This document shows, piece after piece, positions 1 through 8,138 of a DNA stretch of 64,000 bases. Source of the DNA: Sphingomonas yantingensis (lineage in GTDB: Bacteria; Pseudomonadota; Alphaproteobacteria; Sphingomonadales; Sphingomonadaceae). The notes under the pieces were generated by a model. That model was not told the DNA's origin. It saw only the letters and a program-made list of their open reading frames with translations, and did no database searches. Where the stretch lies: positions 620,001 to 684,000 of the forward strand of contig NZ_JACIJJ010000001.1 in the NCBI RefSeq assembly GCF_014199325.1, written 5' to 3'. The number at the start of each line of letters is the position of its first letter. Position 1 is the stretch's first letter. A program made the translations under genes and the position numbers.

Positions 1-1
1 G

Positions 2-952
2 ATCCGCGGCGGCGGGACGCTGGCGATGGTCTATGCCCCCGACCCGAAGCAGCGCGCGGCGTTCCTCGGCCGCTATGGCGACGTGCGGCTGGCGCGCAGC
101 GAGGCCGAAGTGCTGGAGGCGAAGGATATCCAGCTCGTCGCCAGCGCGTCGATCCCCGACCTTCGCGCGCCGCTCGGCATCCGGGTAATGCGCGCTGGCA
201 AGGACTTCCTGTCGGACAAGCCGGGGATCACCAGCCTGAAACAGCTTGCCGACGTGCGCCGCGCGATCGCCGAGACCCGCCGCAAGTTCGCGATCCTCTA
301 TTCCGAACGCTACGAAGTGCGCGCCGCGGTCCGCGCCGGCGAACTGGTCAAGGCGGGCGCGATCGGCAAGGTGATCCAGACGGTCAACCTTGCGCCCCAT
401 CGGATGAGCCCGGCGAGCCGACCCGACTGGTTCTGGGACACCGCGCGCTATGGCGGGATCCTGACCGATATCGGCAGCCATCAGGCGGACCAGTTCCTGT
501 TCTACACCGGCTCGACCCGCGCCGACGTGGTCGCGGCGCAGGCGGGCAATGTCGGCACGCCGCAGCATCCGCGCTTTCAGGATTTCGGCGACATGACGCT
601 GACGGGCAATGGCGGCACCGGCTATGTCCGCGTCGACTGGTTCACGCCGGACGGGCTGTCGACCTGGGGCGACGGGCGGCTGTTCATCCTCGGCACCGGC
701 GGCTTCATCGAGCTTCGCAAATATGTCGACGTGGCTGGGCGGCCCGGCGGCGACCATCTGTTCATCACCGACGCGAAGGGCTCACGCTACGAGGATTGCA
801 GCAAGGTCGCGCTGCCCTTCGGCCCGCAATTCGTCAGCGACGTGGTCGAGCGGACGGAGGTCGCGCAGGACCAGCGTCAGGCGCTGCTCGCCGCCGAACT
901 GGTGCTGAAGGCACAGGCACGCGCAAAGCCGCCGGTCCTTCCCGGCGGTTGA
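2..952 (+). CDS. Gfo/Idh/MocA family oxidoreductase, 5' truncated by window edge
   Basis: The frame is already open at base 2, so the gene starts upstream and its N-terminal Rossmann glycine motif is missing. About 316 residues remain. A DKP triplet (the family's EKP position) closes the NAD-binding domain. It is followed by the C-terminal alpha/beta domain with the GSHQAD segment that matches the catalytic GxHxxD of these NAD(P)-dependent sugar and inositol dehydrogenases. An internal ATG at 26 is not a real start because the homologous fold extends further N-terminal. The substrate cannot be read from the sequence. It converges on trmB with only 2 bases between the two stops. Confidence 0.85.
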   Translation: MRGGGTLAMVYAPDPKQRAAFLGRYGDVRLARSEAEVLEAKDIQLVASASIPDLRAPLGIRVMRAGKDFLSDKPGITSLKQLADVRRAIAETRRKFAILYSERYEVRAAVRAGELVKAGAIGKVIQTVNLAPHRMSPASRPDWFWDTARYGGILTDIGSHQADQFLFYTGSTRADVVAAQAGNVGTPQHPRFQDFGDMTLTGNGGTGYVRVDWFTPDGLSTWGDGRLFILGTGGFIELRKYVDVAGRPGGDHLFITDAKGSRYEDCSKVALPFGPQFVSDVVERTEVAQDQRQALLAAELVLKAQARAKPPVLPGG

Positions 953-954
953 GG

Positions 955-1635
955 TCAGACGCGGACGTAGCGGAAGTACCAGACCTCGTGCCCCTTGCGC
1001 CGGGCTTTCCGCTCGTACCGCGTCTCGGGCCAGTCGGCGGGGCGGGTGAGGAAGTCGGCCGCGGTCTGCGCCTGCCATACGAAGTCGCGGCGCTGGTTCA
1101 TCACCATCATCGACCAGCGGCAATAGGTGGGGTCGTCGGTGCCGAGCCGGAACTCGGCCCCCGGCTTCAGCTTGGCGGCGATCAGGTCGAGCGGGCCGTG
1201 ATTGACCATCCGCCGCTTGGCATGGCGCGCCTTGGGCCAGGGATCGGGGTGGAGCAGATAGGCGCGGTCGAGGCTGGCGTCGGGCAACCGCTCTAGCACC
1301 TGAAGGGCGTCGCCCATGTGCAGGCGGACATTGCCGAGGTCGCCGTCGCGGATGTGGCCGAGCGCGCCGACGACGCCGTTGAGGAACGGTTCGCAGCCGA
1401 TGAAGCCCGTTCCCGGCCGGGCCGCCGCCTGTCCCGCCAGATGCTCGCCCCCGCCGAAGCCGATCTCGAGTTCGAGCGGGCGGTCGTCGCCGAACAGCGC
1501 CTTTGCATCAAGCGGCCCTTCCTCGGGCACGGCGATCCGCGGCAACAGCTCCTCGACGAGCGCGGCCTGCCCGGCGCGCAGCTTGTGCCCCTGGCGGCGG
1601 CCATAGAGGCGGCGGATGGTCGCGGGATCGTTCAT
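955..1635 (-). CDS. trmB: tRNA (guanine-N7-)-methyltransferase
   Basis: Makes m7G46 in the tRNA variable loop using S-adenosylmethionine. The 226-residue product has the SAM-binding motif LEIGFGGGEHL and the family signature DPWPKARHAKRR, where the Asp and the Lys/Arg residues position the tRNA guanine. The C-terminal TDDPTYCRW segment is also typical. Two in-frame ATGs exist, at 1656 and 1635. I chose 1635 because the family usually begins MNDPxTIRRLYGRR. Neither has a convincing Shine-Dalgarno, so the start is uncertain by 7 codons. The upstream (right) flank is a long non-coding region rather than the metK gene often found beside trmB in relatives. Confidence 0.93.
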   Translation of the reverse strand: MNDPATIRRLYGRRQGHKLRAGQAALVEELLPRIAVPEEGPLDAKALFGDDRPLELEIGFGGGEHLAGQAAARPGTGFIGCEPFLNGVVGALGHIRDGDLGNVRLHMGDALQVLERLPDASLDRAYLLHPDPWPKARHAKRRMVNHGPLDLIAAKLKPGAEFRLGTDDPTYCRWSMMVMNQRRDFVWQAQTAADFLTRPADWPETRYERKARRKGHEVWYFRYVRV

Positions 1636-1739
1636 GGCGGGCGGCGTTAGGCGCATGGAGGGCGGGCTGTCGAGGGGGTTGATCGGGCCGCGGCATCGGC
1701 TAAAGGCATCGCCGTCGGCCGGCGATCGAGTCGCGGCCG

Positions 1740-1766
1740 TTATCCCCGCTATCCACGTTATCCACA
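1740..1766. promoter_or_regulatory. Three head-to-tail DnaA-box-like 9-mers
   Basis: Three consecutive 9-base units run with no spacer: TTATCCCCG (1740-1748), CTATCCACG (1749-1757) and TTATCCACA (1758-1766). The last is a perfect DnaA box and the others differ from it at two positions each. They sit in the long gap between trmB and the SDR gene. Binding by DnaA is an inference from the motif. The array could mark a replication origin, a DnaA titration site or a DnaA-regulated promoter. Confidence 0.5.
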
Positions 1767-1847
1767 GGCTTGCCGCCGCATTTGCTGCTTCGGGCGACTC
1801 GGGGTCCGTGACACACTCTGCCTGTAGCCGGGACGAAGCGGTTCGAG

Positions 1848-1865
1848 AAATCGAAGCAAATCGAA
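1848..1865. repeat. Two 8-bp direct repeats with 10-bp period
   Basis: AAATCGAA occurs at 1848-1855 and again at 1858-1865, one helical turn apart, in a locally AT-richer patch about 80 bases after the DnaA-box-like array. The spacing would place both copies on the same face of the DNA, as expected for a protein-binding site. No known regulator motif is recognised. Confidence 0.35.
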
Positions 1866-2282
1866 ATGGTTATGCCGGGTCGGGCGATGCGCTGGTGCCT
1901 TTATTGGAAACCGCGCAGGTGTACGGGACGGGGATCGACGGAAGGCGACGACAGACTGCGCGCGGCCTTGGCCGAACGCGGGACGGGATCACCGGAAAGC
2001 GATCGAACGAGACGGATGAAGCGAGGCCCTCGGGCGACGCTTAGACCGGATCGGCCGACGGAAACGACGATGCGGCAGGCGCTTCCCATGGAAGCGGCGA
2101 AGCGGAGGCGGGACCTGAGGCGCAACGCGCCGGCACGCGCAAGCGCACCGACGTGAGGCCATCGAGGCCGGACACGCGACACCGCCCCTTGCCGAAAGGC
2201 GACCGGCAGGCACGCGGGACCGGCCCCGATGACCGGACCCCGGCGAACACGGCGCGAAAGCGCACGGCGCACCGGGTGAGGA

Positions 2283-2311
2283 GGGGCTGGCGGCGACGCC
2301 GGCCCCTTTTT
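2283..2311 (+). terminator. Rho-independent terminator, plus strand
   Basis: A 10-bp stem (2283-2292 with 2297-2306, one G-U pair) closed by a GCGA tetraloop is followed by TTTTT. It faces right and lies about 95 bases before the SDR start, so it ends a transcript from the preceding region rather than any annotated gene. Confidence 0.8.
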
Positions 2312-2406
2312 CGCGCCGACGATTTTGGGCGGCCTTTGGCCCGTGCCCCCTTTCATCGCGCGCCGTCGCCCCGACATAGCGCCCCGAACCAGTGTCGGAG
2401 GCGTTC

Positions 2407-3189
2407 ATGAAGACTAGCGGCAACACCATTCTCATCACCGGCGGCGGCTCCGGTATCGGCGCCGCACTCGCGCAGCGCTTTGCCCGCCGCGGCGATACCG
2501 TCATCGTCGCGGGCCGGCGCCAGGCCGCGCTCGACGAGGCAATCGCGGGGCAAGACGACATGCACGCTCTGACGCTCGACATCGACGATGCCGCGGCGAT
2601 CAAGACGTTCGCGGCCGAGGTCATGGAGCGGTTCCCAGCACTCAACGTCGTCATCCACAATGCTGGGATCATGCGGTTCGAGGCGATCGAAGGCGCGCGC
2701 GACCTGTCGGATTCGGAGGCGCAGATCACCACCAACCTGCTCGGCCCGATCCGGCTGACCGACGCACTGGTCGATCATCTGAAGGGACAGGTGGATGCGG
2801 CGATCGTGACCGTCACCTCGGGCCTCGCCTTCGTCCCGCTGGTCGCCGCGCCCACTTATTCGGCGACCAAGGCGGCGGTGCACAGCTATACCGTCAGCCT
2901 GCGAGAGGCGCTCAAGGGGCAGGTCGAGGTGATCGAGATCGCGCCGCCGGGCGTGCGCACCGACCTGACCCCCGGACAGGCCGACCGCACCGGCTATCTC
3001 GGCCTCGACGACTTCGCCGACGAGGTGATGGCGCTGATCTCGCAGGAGCCGACCCCGCCGGAGATCCTGGTCGAGCGCGTCCGCGATTTCCGCAATGCCG
3101 AGGCCGACGGCGCCTTTGCCGAGCGGTTCAAGGGCATGAACGACTTCGCCCGCGCCGAGCGGGAGAAGGCGGACAAGGCGAAGACTTAA
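2407..3189 (+). CDS. SDR family oxidoreductase (DltE-like)
   Basis: Short-chain dehydrogenase of 260 residues using NAD(P)H. It has the TGGGSGIG cofactor loop (residues 11-18), NAG (85-87) and the catalytic Ser138, Tyr151, Lys155 set in the TSG...YSATK context. Overall it resembles the DltE-type branch (COG3967), whose physiological substrates are mostly unknown. The start at 2407 is chosen because GGAGG sits 5 bases upstream. A GTG five codons earlier would place that ribosome site inside the gene. The gene stands alone, with a terminator upstream and an inverted repeat downstream. Confidence 0.9.
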   Translation: MKTSGNTILITGGGSGIGAALAQRFARRGDTVIVAGRRQAALDEAIAGQDDMHALTLDIDDAAAIKTFAAEVMERFPALNVVIHNAGIMRFEAIEGARDLSDSEAQITTNLLGPIRLTDALVDHLKGQVDAAIVTVTSGLAFVPLVAAPTYSATKAAVHSYTVSLREALKGQVEVIEIAPPGVRTDLTPGQADRTGYLGLDDFADEVMALISQEPTPPEILVERVRDFRNAEADGAFAERFKGMNDFARAEREKADKAKT

Positions 3190-3197
3190 CCTCCCTC

Positions 3198-3287
3198 GTC
3201 ACCCCGGACTTGATCCGGGGTCCCGCTTCTTTCTTCTTCCAAGCGTGAAGAGAAGAAGCGGGACCCCGGCTCGGGGGCCGGGGTGAC
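3198..3287. repeat. Inverted repeat of the GTCACCCCGGACTTG family
   Basis: The left arm starts GTCACCCCGGACTTG and runs into CCCGCTTCTT. The right arm mirrors it (AAGAAGCGGG...GGGGTGAC), giving a long hairpin in the gap after the SDR gene. Close relatives of this unit lie at 6818, 26551, 36504 and 38202. It may act as a transcription end or an mRNA-stabilising hairpin. Mobility is inferred only from copy number. Confidence 0.85.
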
Positions 3288-3379
3288 GGCCTTTGGTAGA
3301 GGACTGCCCCGACCATTTCTTTCCCCGCGCCAAGCCCTTGCGCTTTGCCGCATCCCCCAAACCGGACTATCGCGCGGCG

Positions 3380-4282
3380 ATGACCACGCAGGCCTCCGAC
3401 ACCGCTGCCCGTTCGACCCGCATCGGCCTGATGCAGGGGGCGGGGGCGTATCTGCTCTGGGGGCTGCTGCCGCTCTACTTCATGCCGCTGCGCGGGGTCG
3501 ATGCGGGCGAGGTCGTCGCCAACCGCGTCGTCTGGTCGCTCGCGCTCCTCTTCGCCATCATCGCGGTGACGCGGCGGGGTGCGCGGCTGTGGCTGGCGCT
3601 GACGACGCCCGCGACGCTGCGGCTGCTGGCGGCGAGCGCGGCGATGATTTCGGTCAACTGGCTTGTCTATATCTGGGCGGTCCAGCACCATCACGTGCTG
3701 GAGGCGAGCCTCGGCTATTTCCTCAACCCGCTGGTCAACGTCGTGCTCGGTGTCGCCGTGCTGCGCGAGAAGCTGACCCGGCCGCAGCTGGCCGCGGTCG
3801 TGCTGGCCGGCGCGGGCGTCCTCGTGCTCGCGTCGCAGGCCGCGGCGGGGCTGTGGATCAGCCTCGTCCTCGCGCTATCCTTCGGGCTCTATGGCCTCAT
3901 CCGCAAAGTCGCGCCGGTCGAATCGGTCGAGGGGCTGACGACCGAGACGCTGATCCTCACGCCGGTCGCGCTCGGCTATATGGCCTGGCTGGCGAGCCAT
4001 GGCGGGCTGGCGCTGGCGGGTGGCAATACGCTGGTCACCGTGCTGCTGCTGATCGCGGGTATCGTCACCGCGATCCCGCTCCTCCTCTTCGCGGCGGGGG
4101 CACGGCGGCTGCCATACTCGGTGATCGGGCTGCTTCAGTATCTGGCGCCGACGATCCAGTTCGGGCTGGCGATCACGCTGTTCGGCGAGGTGGTGACGAC
4201 CGCGCACCTGATCTGCTTCGCGCTGATCTGGACGGGGCTTGGCGTGTTCGTCGTCGGGAGCCTGCGCGCGCGCAAGGTTTGA
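3380..4282 (+). CDS. rarD: EamA-family transporter RarD
   Basis: A 300-residue inner-membrane protein with about ten hydrophobic helices in two EamA halves, of the drug/metabolite transporter superfamily. The sequences GAYLLWGLLPLYF near the N-terminus and the HHxxEASLGYFLNPLVNV segment in the first half are characteristic of RarD proteins. The transported compound is not established for the family. The start at 3380 (MTTQAS) removes an unlikely hydrophilic extension that begins inside the upstream repeat. No good ribosome site is visible. argS follows 31 bases downstream in the same direction. Confidence 0.9.
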   Translation: MTTQASDTAARSTRIGLMQGAGAYLLWGLLPLYFMPLRGVDAGEVVANRVVWSLALLFAIIAVTRRGARLWLALTTPATLRLLAASAAMISVNWLVYIWAVQHHHVLEASLGYFLNPLVNVVLGVAVLREKLTRPQLAAVVLAGAGVLVLASQAAAGLWISLVLALSFGLYGLIRKVAPVESVEGLTTETLILTPVALGYMAWLASHGGLALAGGNTLVTVLLLIAGIVTAIPLLLFAAGARRLPYSVIGLLQYLAPTIQFGLAITLFGEVVTTAHLICFALIWTGLGVFVVGSLRARKV

Positions 4283-4313
4283 GTCCGCGCCCGCGCTCGG
4301 CTAGGGCGCGGCC

Positions 4314-6047
4314 ATGACGCTCTACGCCCAGTTCGCCGCCCATCTCGACTCGATCCTCGACGCGCTCGTCGCCGAGGGCACGCTGCCCGACGGCCTCAAC
4401 CGCCGCGCGGTGACCGTCGAGCCGCCGCGCGACGCGAGCCATGGCGACCTTGCCACCAACGCCGCGATGGTGCTGGCCAAGCCCTCGGGCACCAACCCAC
4501 GCGCGCTGGCCGAGGCGATCGCCGCCAAACTCGGCGCGCTGAACGAAGTCGCGTCGGTCGCGGTCGCGGGGCCGGGGTTCATCAACCTGACGCTGAAGGA
4601 GGACCGCTGGCGCGACGAGCTCGCGGCGATCCATGCGGCGGGTGACGATTACGGCCGCTCGGACGTGGGGGCGGGCGTCACCGTCAATGTCGAATATGTG
4701 TCGGCCAATCCCACGGGGCCGATGCACATGGGCCATTGCCGCGGCGCGGTGGTCGGCGATGCGCTGTCCAGCCTGCTCGAGCATATTGGGCACAGGGTCA
4801 TCCGCGAATATTACGTCAACGATGCCGGCGGCCAGGTCGACGTGCTCGCCCGTTCCGTGCACCTGCGCTATCGCGAGGCGCTGGGCGAGGATGCGGGCGA
4901 GGTGCCCGAGGGCCTCTATCCCGGCGATTACCTGATTCCCGTGGGCCAGATGCTCGCCGCCGACTATGGCGACCGCTACGCCGCCGCACCCGAGGGCGAG
5001 TGGCTGCCCCTGTTCCGCACGCGTGCGGTGGCGGCGATGCTCGACCTCATCAAGGCCGACCTCGCGCTGCTGGGCATCCACCACGACCTGTTCTCGTCGG
5101 AGGCCGAGCTTCAGGCCGCGGGCAAGCCGGAGGAGGCCGAGGCGTGGCTCCGCGCGCGGGACCTCATCTATGACGGGGTGCTCGAGGCGCCGAAGGGCGA
5201 GCTGCCCGACGACTGGGAGCCGGTGGAGCTGCCGCTGTTCCGCTCGACCAAGTTCGGCGACGATCAGGATCGCCCGATCAAAAAGTCGAACGGGCAGTGG
5301 ACCTATTTCGGCGCCGACCTCGCCTATCACTTCCAGAAGGCGCAGTCCGCCGACCAGCTGATCGACATCTGGGGCGCGGATCATGCCGGTACGGTCAAGC
5401 GCATCGTCGCGGCGGTCGAGGCGCTGACCGAGGGCAAGACGCGTTTCGATGTGAAGCTGATCCAGATGGTCCGCCTGCTCCGCGCGGGCGAGCCGGTGAA
5501 GATGTCGAAGCGGTCGGGTAATTTTGTTACCCTCGCCGACGTGGTGCGCGAAGTGGGCAAGGACGTCGTCCGCTTCACGATGCTGACGCGCAAGGCCGAT
5601 GCGCAGATGGACTTCGACTTCGCCAAGGTGGTGGAGGCGTCGAAGGACAATCCGGTCTTCTACGTCCAGTATGCGCATGCCCGCGTCCATTCGCTGCGCC
5701 GCCGCGCGGCGGAGGCGGGGATCGCGCCGGCGACCGCGACGCCGGACCTGTCCCGGCTTGACACGGCGGAATTGTCTCTGGTCAAGCGGCTCGCTCAGTT
5801 TCCGCGCGTGGTGGACGGCGCGGCACAGGCGCGCGAGCCGCACCGGATCGCCTTTTATCTCTATGACTTGGCCGCCGATTTCCATGGCGCCTGGAACGCG
5901 GGCAACGACGATCCCTCGCGCCGGACGGTGATTGCCGGTGACGTGTCCTTAACGCAGGCTCGGCTTTATCTCGCCGACGCGATCGGGCAGATCATCCGGT
6001 CGGGCCTCCGCATCATGGGCGTGGAGGCGGTCGAGGAGATGAAGTGA
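4314..6047 (+). CDS. argS: Arginyl-tRNA synthetase
   Basis: Class I synthetase of 577 residues that charges tRNA-Arg. It has the N-terminal additive domain, a HIGH-type motif (PTGPMHMGH, about residues 133-141), the KMSKR loop (within PVKMSKRSGNF) and the C-terminal DALR anticodon-binding domain ending YLADAIGQIIRSGL. Its length is normal for the family. The TGA stop shares one base with the ATG of the following SPOR gene (TGATG), which indicates translational coupling. It heads the conserved rightward cluster that continues to tatC. Confidence 0.98.
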   Translation: MTLYAQFAAHLDSILDALVAEGTLPDGLNRRAVTVEPPRDASHGDLATNAAMVLAKPSGTNPRALAEAIAAKLGALNEVASVAVAGPGFINLTLKEDRWRDELAAIHAAGDDYGRSDVGAGVTVNVEYVSANPTGPMHMGHCRGAVVGDALSSLLEHIGHRVIREYYVNDAGGQVDVLARSVHLRYREALGEDAGEVPEGLYPGDYLIPVGQMLAADYGDRYAAAPEGEWLPLFRTRAVAAMLDLIKADLALLGIHHDLFSSEAELQAAGKPEEAEAWLRARDLIYDGVLEAPKGELPDDWEPVELPLFRSTKFGDDQDRPIKKSNGQWTYFGADLAYHFQKAQSADQLIDIWGADHAGTVKRIVAAVEALTEGKTRFDVKLIQMVRLLRAGEPVKMSKRSGNFVTLADVVREVGKDVVRFTMLTRKADAQMDFDFAKVVEASKDNPVFYVQYAHARVHSLRRRAAEAGIAPATATPDLSRLDTAELSLVKRLAQFPRVVDGAAQAREPHRIAFYLYDLAADFHGAWNAGNDDPSRRTVIAGDVSLTQARLYLADAIGQIIRSGLRIMGVEAVEEMK

Positions 6048-6805
6048 TGGCAGCCGCTGCCGACGACACCGCAATGGCCGAAGAGGATCGGCTGCCCTGG
6101 CTGGAAACGGTCGAGGAGCGGTACGAGGAAGGCGCGCCGATGGGGCGCGTCATCCTGCTCGTCGTCATCGGCCTGGCCATCATCGGCGCGGCGATCGCCG
6201 GGCTATACTGGTGGCAGGACCGCGCGCCGTCGACCGGCGGCGGCACGGGCGAGATCATCAACGCGGCCGAGGGCGACTACAAGGTGAAGCCCGACGAAGT
6301 GGGCGGGATGCAGGTCGCGGGCGAGGGTGACAGCGTGTTCAAGACCAGCGACGGCGGCCAGCCTTCGAACGCCGCGGTCGACCTGAACGCAGTGCCCGAG
6401 GCGCCGTTGGCGACCGGCGCACGCCCCGCGCCCAAGCCCGCCGCGACCCCAACCAAGGGCGCCGCGCGCGTGACCGAGGCGGTGCCTCCGCCGGGCCGCA
6501 GCGATCCGGCCGCGGGCAAGGCGGCGGGCGTGCGCCTGCCCCCCGTCGCGGCGGGCGGTGCGGGCGGCGGCGCGGTCGTCCAGCTCGGCTCCTTCCCCAA
6601 CACCGCGGCGGCCAATGCCGCGTGGAAGCAGTTGTCGGGCCGCTTCGGCTATCTCGCCGGGCTCGGCCAGTCGATCGAGGCGGCGGAGGTCAACGGCCGC
6701 ACCGTCCAGCGCCTGCGCGTCAACACTGGCAGCAACGCACAGGCCCGCGAAGTCTGCGGCAAGCTCAAGGTCGCGGGCGAGGCGTGTTTCGTGGTGGCGA
6801 ATTGA
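6047..6805 (+). CDS. SPOR domain-containing membrane protein
   Basis: A 252-residue bitopic inner-membrane protein with an acidic cytoplasmic N-terminus, one transmembrane helix (about residues 34-55), a long Pro/Ala-rich periplasmic linker, and a C-terminal SPOR domain (about 174-252) starting VVQLGSFPN. SPOR domains bind denuded septal peptidoglycan, so a cell-division or wall-remodelling role is expected. The ATG overlaps the argS stop by one base. A GTG one codon earlier is possible but less likely. The next gene, nagZ, also acts in peptidoglycan recycling. Confidence 0.92.
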   Translation: MAAAADDTAMAEEDRLPWLETVEERYEEGAPMGRVILLVVIGLAIIGAAIAGLYWWQDRAPSTGGGTGEIINAAEGDYKVKPDEVGGMQVAGEGDSVFKTSDGGQPSNAAVDLNAVPEAPLATGARPAPKPAATPTKGAARVTEAVPPPGRSDPAAGKAAGVRLPPVAAGGAGGGAVVQLGSFPNTAAANAAWKQLSGRFGYLAGLGQSIEAAEVNGRTVQRLRVNTGSNAQAREVCGKLKVAGEACFVVAN

Positions 6806-6817
6806 CGTAGCTTAGCC

Positions 6818-6910
6818 GTCACCCCGGACTTGTTCCGGGGTCCACGGTTTACCGAATACCACGCTGCGGCGCTTGCGGGTGGGTGGACCCCGGAACAAGT
6901 CCGGGGTGAC
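6818..6910. repeat. Inverted repeat of the GTCACCCCGGACTTG family
   Basis: The arms GTCACCCCGGACTTGTTCCG and its mirror (ending CCGGGGTGAC) enclose about 35 bases of unrelated sequence. This copy has TTCC where others have ATCC, with a compensating change on the other arm, so the hairpin is preserved. Confidence 0.85.
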
Positions 6911-6928
6911 GATTGACGAGGCATGCCC

Positions 6929-7017
6929 GTACCCCGGCGAAGGCCGGGGCCCAGTTAAGGCCGGCCGGTGAGAGCCCACAACGTCTCCCACCTGGACCCC
7001 GGCCTCCGCCGGGGTAC
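6929..7017. repeat. Inverted repeat of the GTACCCCGGC family
   Basis: The 26-base arms at 6929-6954 and 6992-7017 are reverse complements with two differences, and are separated by 37 bases. The arm sequence is related to, but distinct from, the GTCACCCC-type unit that ends 19 bases to the left. The two elements together fill the whole gap between the SPOR gene and nagZ. Confidence 0.8.
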
Positions 7018-7066
7018 AGGACGATCCAGGCTTGGCCTCTCCGCCGCCCCGCGCTAGTCCCGCCCC

Positions 7067-8074
7067 ATGCTTCCCGTCATCTACGGCCTGTCCGGCCCGG
7101 CGTTGACCGCCGACGAGCGCGCGTTTTTCCGTGAGGCCGATCCGCTCGGCTACATCCTGTTCGCGCGCAACGTGGTCGATCGCGGCCAGCTTCGCGCGCT
7201 GACCGACGAGCTGCGCGCGTTGTCGGGCCGCGACGACCTGCCCATCCTGATCGATCAGGAGGGCGGGCCGGTCGCACGGATGAAGCCGCCCGAATGGCCA
7301 GCCACGCCCGCCGGCCCCGCTTTCGCAAGGCTTTGGAGCCTGGCGCCGTCCTCGGCGATCGAGGCGGCGCGGGTGAATGCGCAGGCGATCGGGCTGATGC
7401 TGGCGGAGGTCGGGATCAGCGTCGACTGCCTGCCGCTGCTCGACGTGGCGGTGGAGGGCGCGACCCCTGCGGTCGCCAGCCGCACCTATGGCGGCGAGCC
7501 GATGCAGGTCGCCGCATTGGGCCGCGCGGTGCTCGACGGGCTGGCGGCGGGTGGCACGATCGGCGTGGTGAAGCACATGCCCGGCCACGGCCGCGCGCGC
7601 GTTGACAGCCACCACGAACTGCCGCGCGTCACCGCGACGGCCGAGGAACTGGAGGTCGATTTCGAGCCGTTCCGCACGCTCGCTCACGCGCCTATGGGCA
7701 TGACCTGCCACTGCGTGTTCGAGGCCTATGACGCCGAGCGGCCTGCGACACTCTCTCCGACCATCGTCGGCGAGGTGATCCGCGGGCGCATCGGGTTCGA
7801 CGGGCTGCTCATGACCGACGATATCGACATGAAGGCGCTGTCGGGATCGGCGGGCGACAAGGCGGCGGGGGCGATTGCGGCGGGATGCGACGTGGTGCTC
7901 GACTGCTGGGCGCGGATGCCCGAGATGGTCGACATAGCCAGCCGGTTGGTCCCCGCCCCGGCGACGACGCTGGCCCGGCTCGACCGCGCGATGGCGACGC
8001 GGCAGGCTCCGCAGGGTGATTTTGCCGCGCTGGTGGCGAAGCGGGACGCGCTGCTCGCGCTGGCAGGCGCCTGA
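7067..8074 (+). CDS. nagZ: Beta-N-acetylhexosaminidase NagZ
   Basis: Glycoside hydrolase family 3 enzyme of 335 residues, cytoplasmic, removing N-acetylglucosamine from anhydromuropeptides during wall recycling. Visible motifs are IDQEGGPVARM (residues 62-72), KHMPGHGR (169-176), the D180/H182 general acid-base loop, and the nucleophile segment MTDDIDM (about 249-255). The length fits the single-domain Gram-negative NagZ. The conserved order argS-SPOR-nagZ-scpA-scpB-tatABC is kept, although a repeat pair separates it from the SPOR gene. Confidence 0.97.
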   Translation: MLPVIYGLSGPALTADERAFFREADPLGYILFARNVVDRGQLRALTDELRALSGRDDLPILIDQEGGPVARMKPPEWPATPAGPAFARLWSLAPSSAIEAARVNAQAIGLMLAEVGISVDCLPLLDVAVEGATPAVASRTYGGEPMQVAALGRAVLDGLAAGGTIGVVKHMPGHGRARVDSHHELPRVTATAEELEVDFEPFRTLAHAPMGMTCHCVFEAYDAERPATLSPTIVGEVIRGRIGFDGLLMTDDIDMKALSGSAGDKAAGAIAAGCDVVLDCWARMPEMVDIASRLVPAPATTLARLDRAMATRQAPQGDFAALVAKRDALLALAGA

Positions 8075-8138
8075 CGCGCGTCGCCGCCGTTGAACGCCCC
8101 AGAAGCCGCGGATAAGGGCGGCAAAAAAGGGGGGAATA

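Larger units (their letters stand above)
1636..2406. other. Long intergenic region, possible non-coding RNA
   Basis: About 770 bases lie between the divergent trmB and SDR genes. The reading frames here give low-complexity Arg/Ala/Ser/Pro proteins with no family resemblance, so I call none. From about 1900 to 2280 the plus strand is rich in G and A and full of short self-complementary runs, such as CGCTTCC with GGAAGCG at 2080-2096. It ends at a classical terminator at 2283-2311. A plus-strand transcript ending there is likely. I looked for RNase P, tmRNA and SRP RNA signatures and did not find them. The promoter and the identity of the RNA are unknown. Confidence 0.4.

Noticed and set aside
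1740..1766. Calling a chromosomal replication origin outright.
   Set aside because: DnaA-box repeats alone are not enough. No dnaA, hemE or parA neighbour is in the window and strand skew could not be computed.
1901..2377. Open frames on both strands in the gap after trmB.
   Set aside because: The products are Arg/Ser/Pro-rich with no hydrophobic core or family resemblance and lack ribosome sites. Treated as non-coding.
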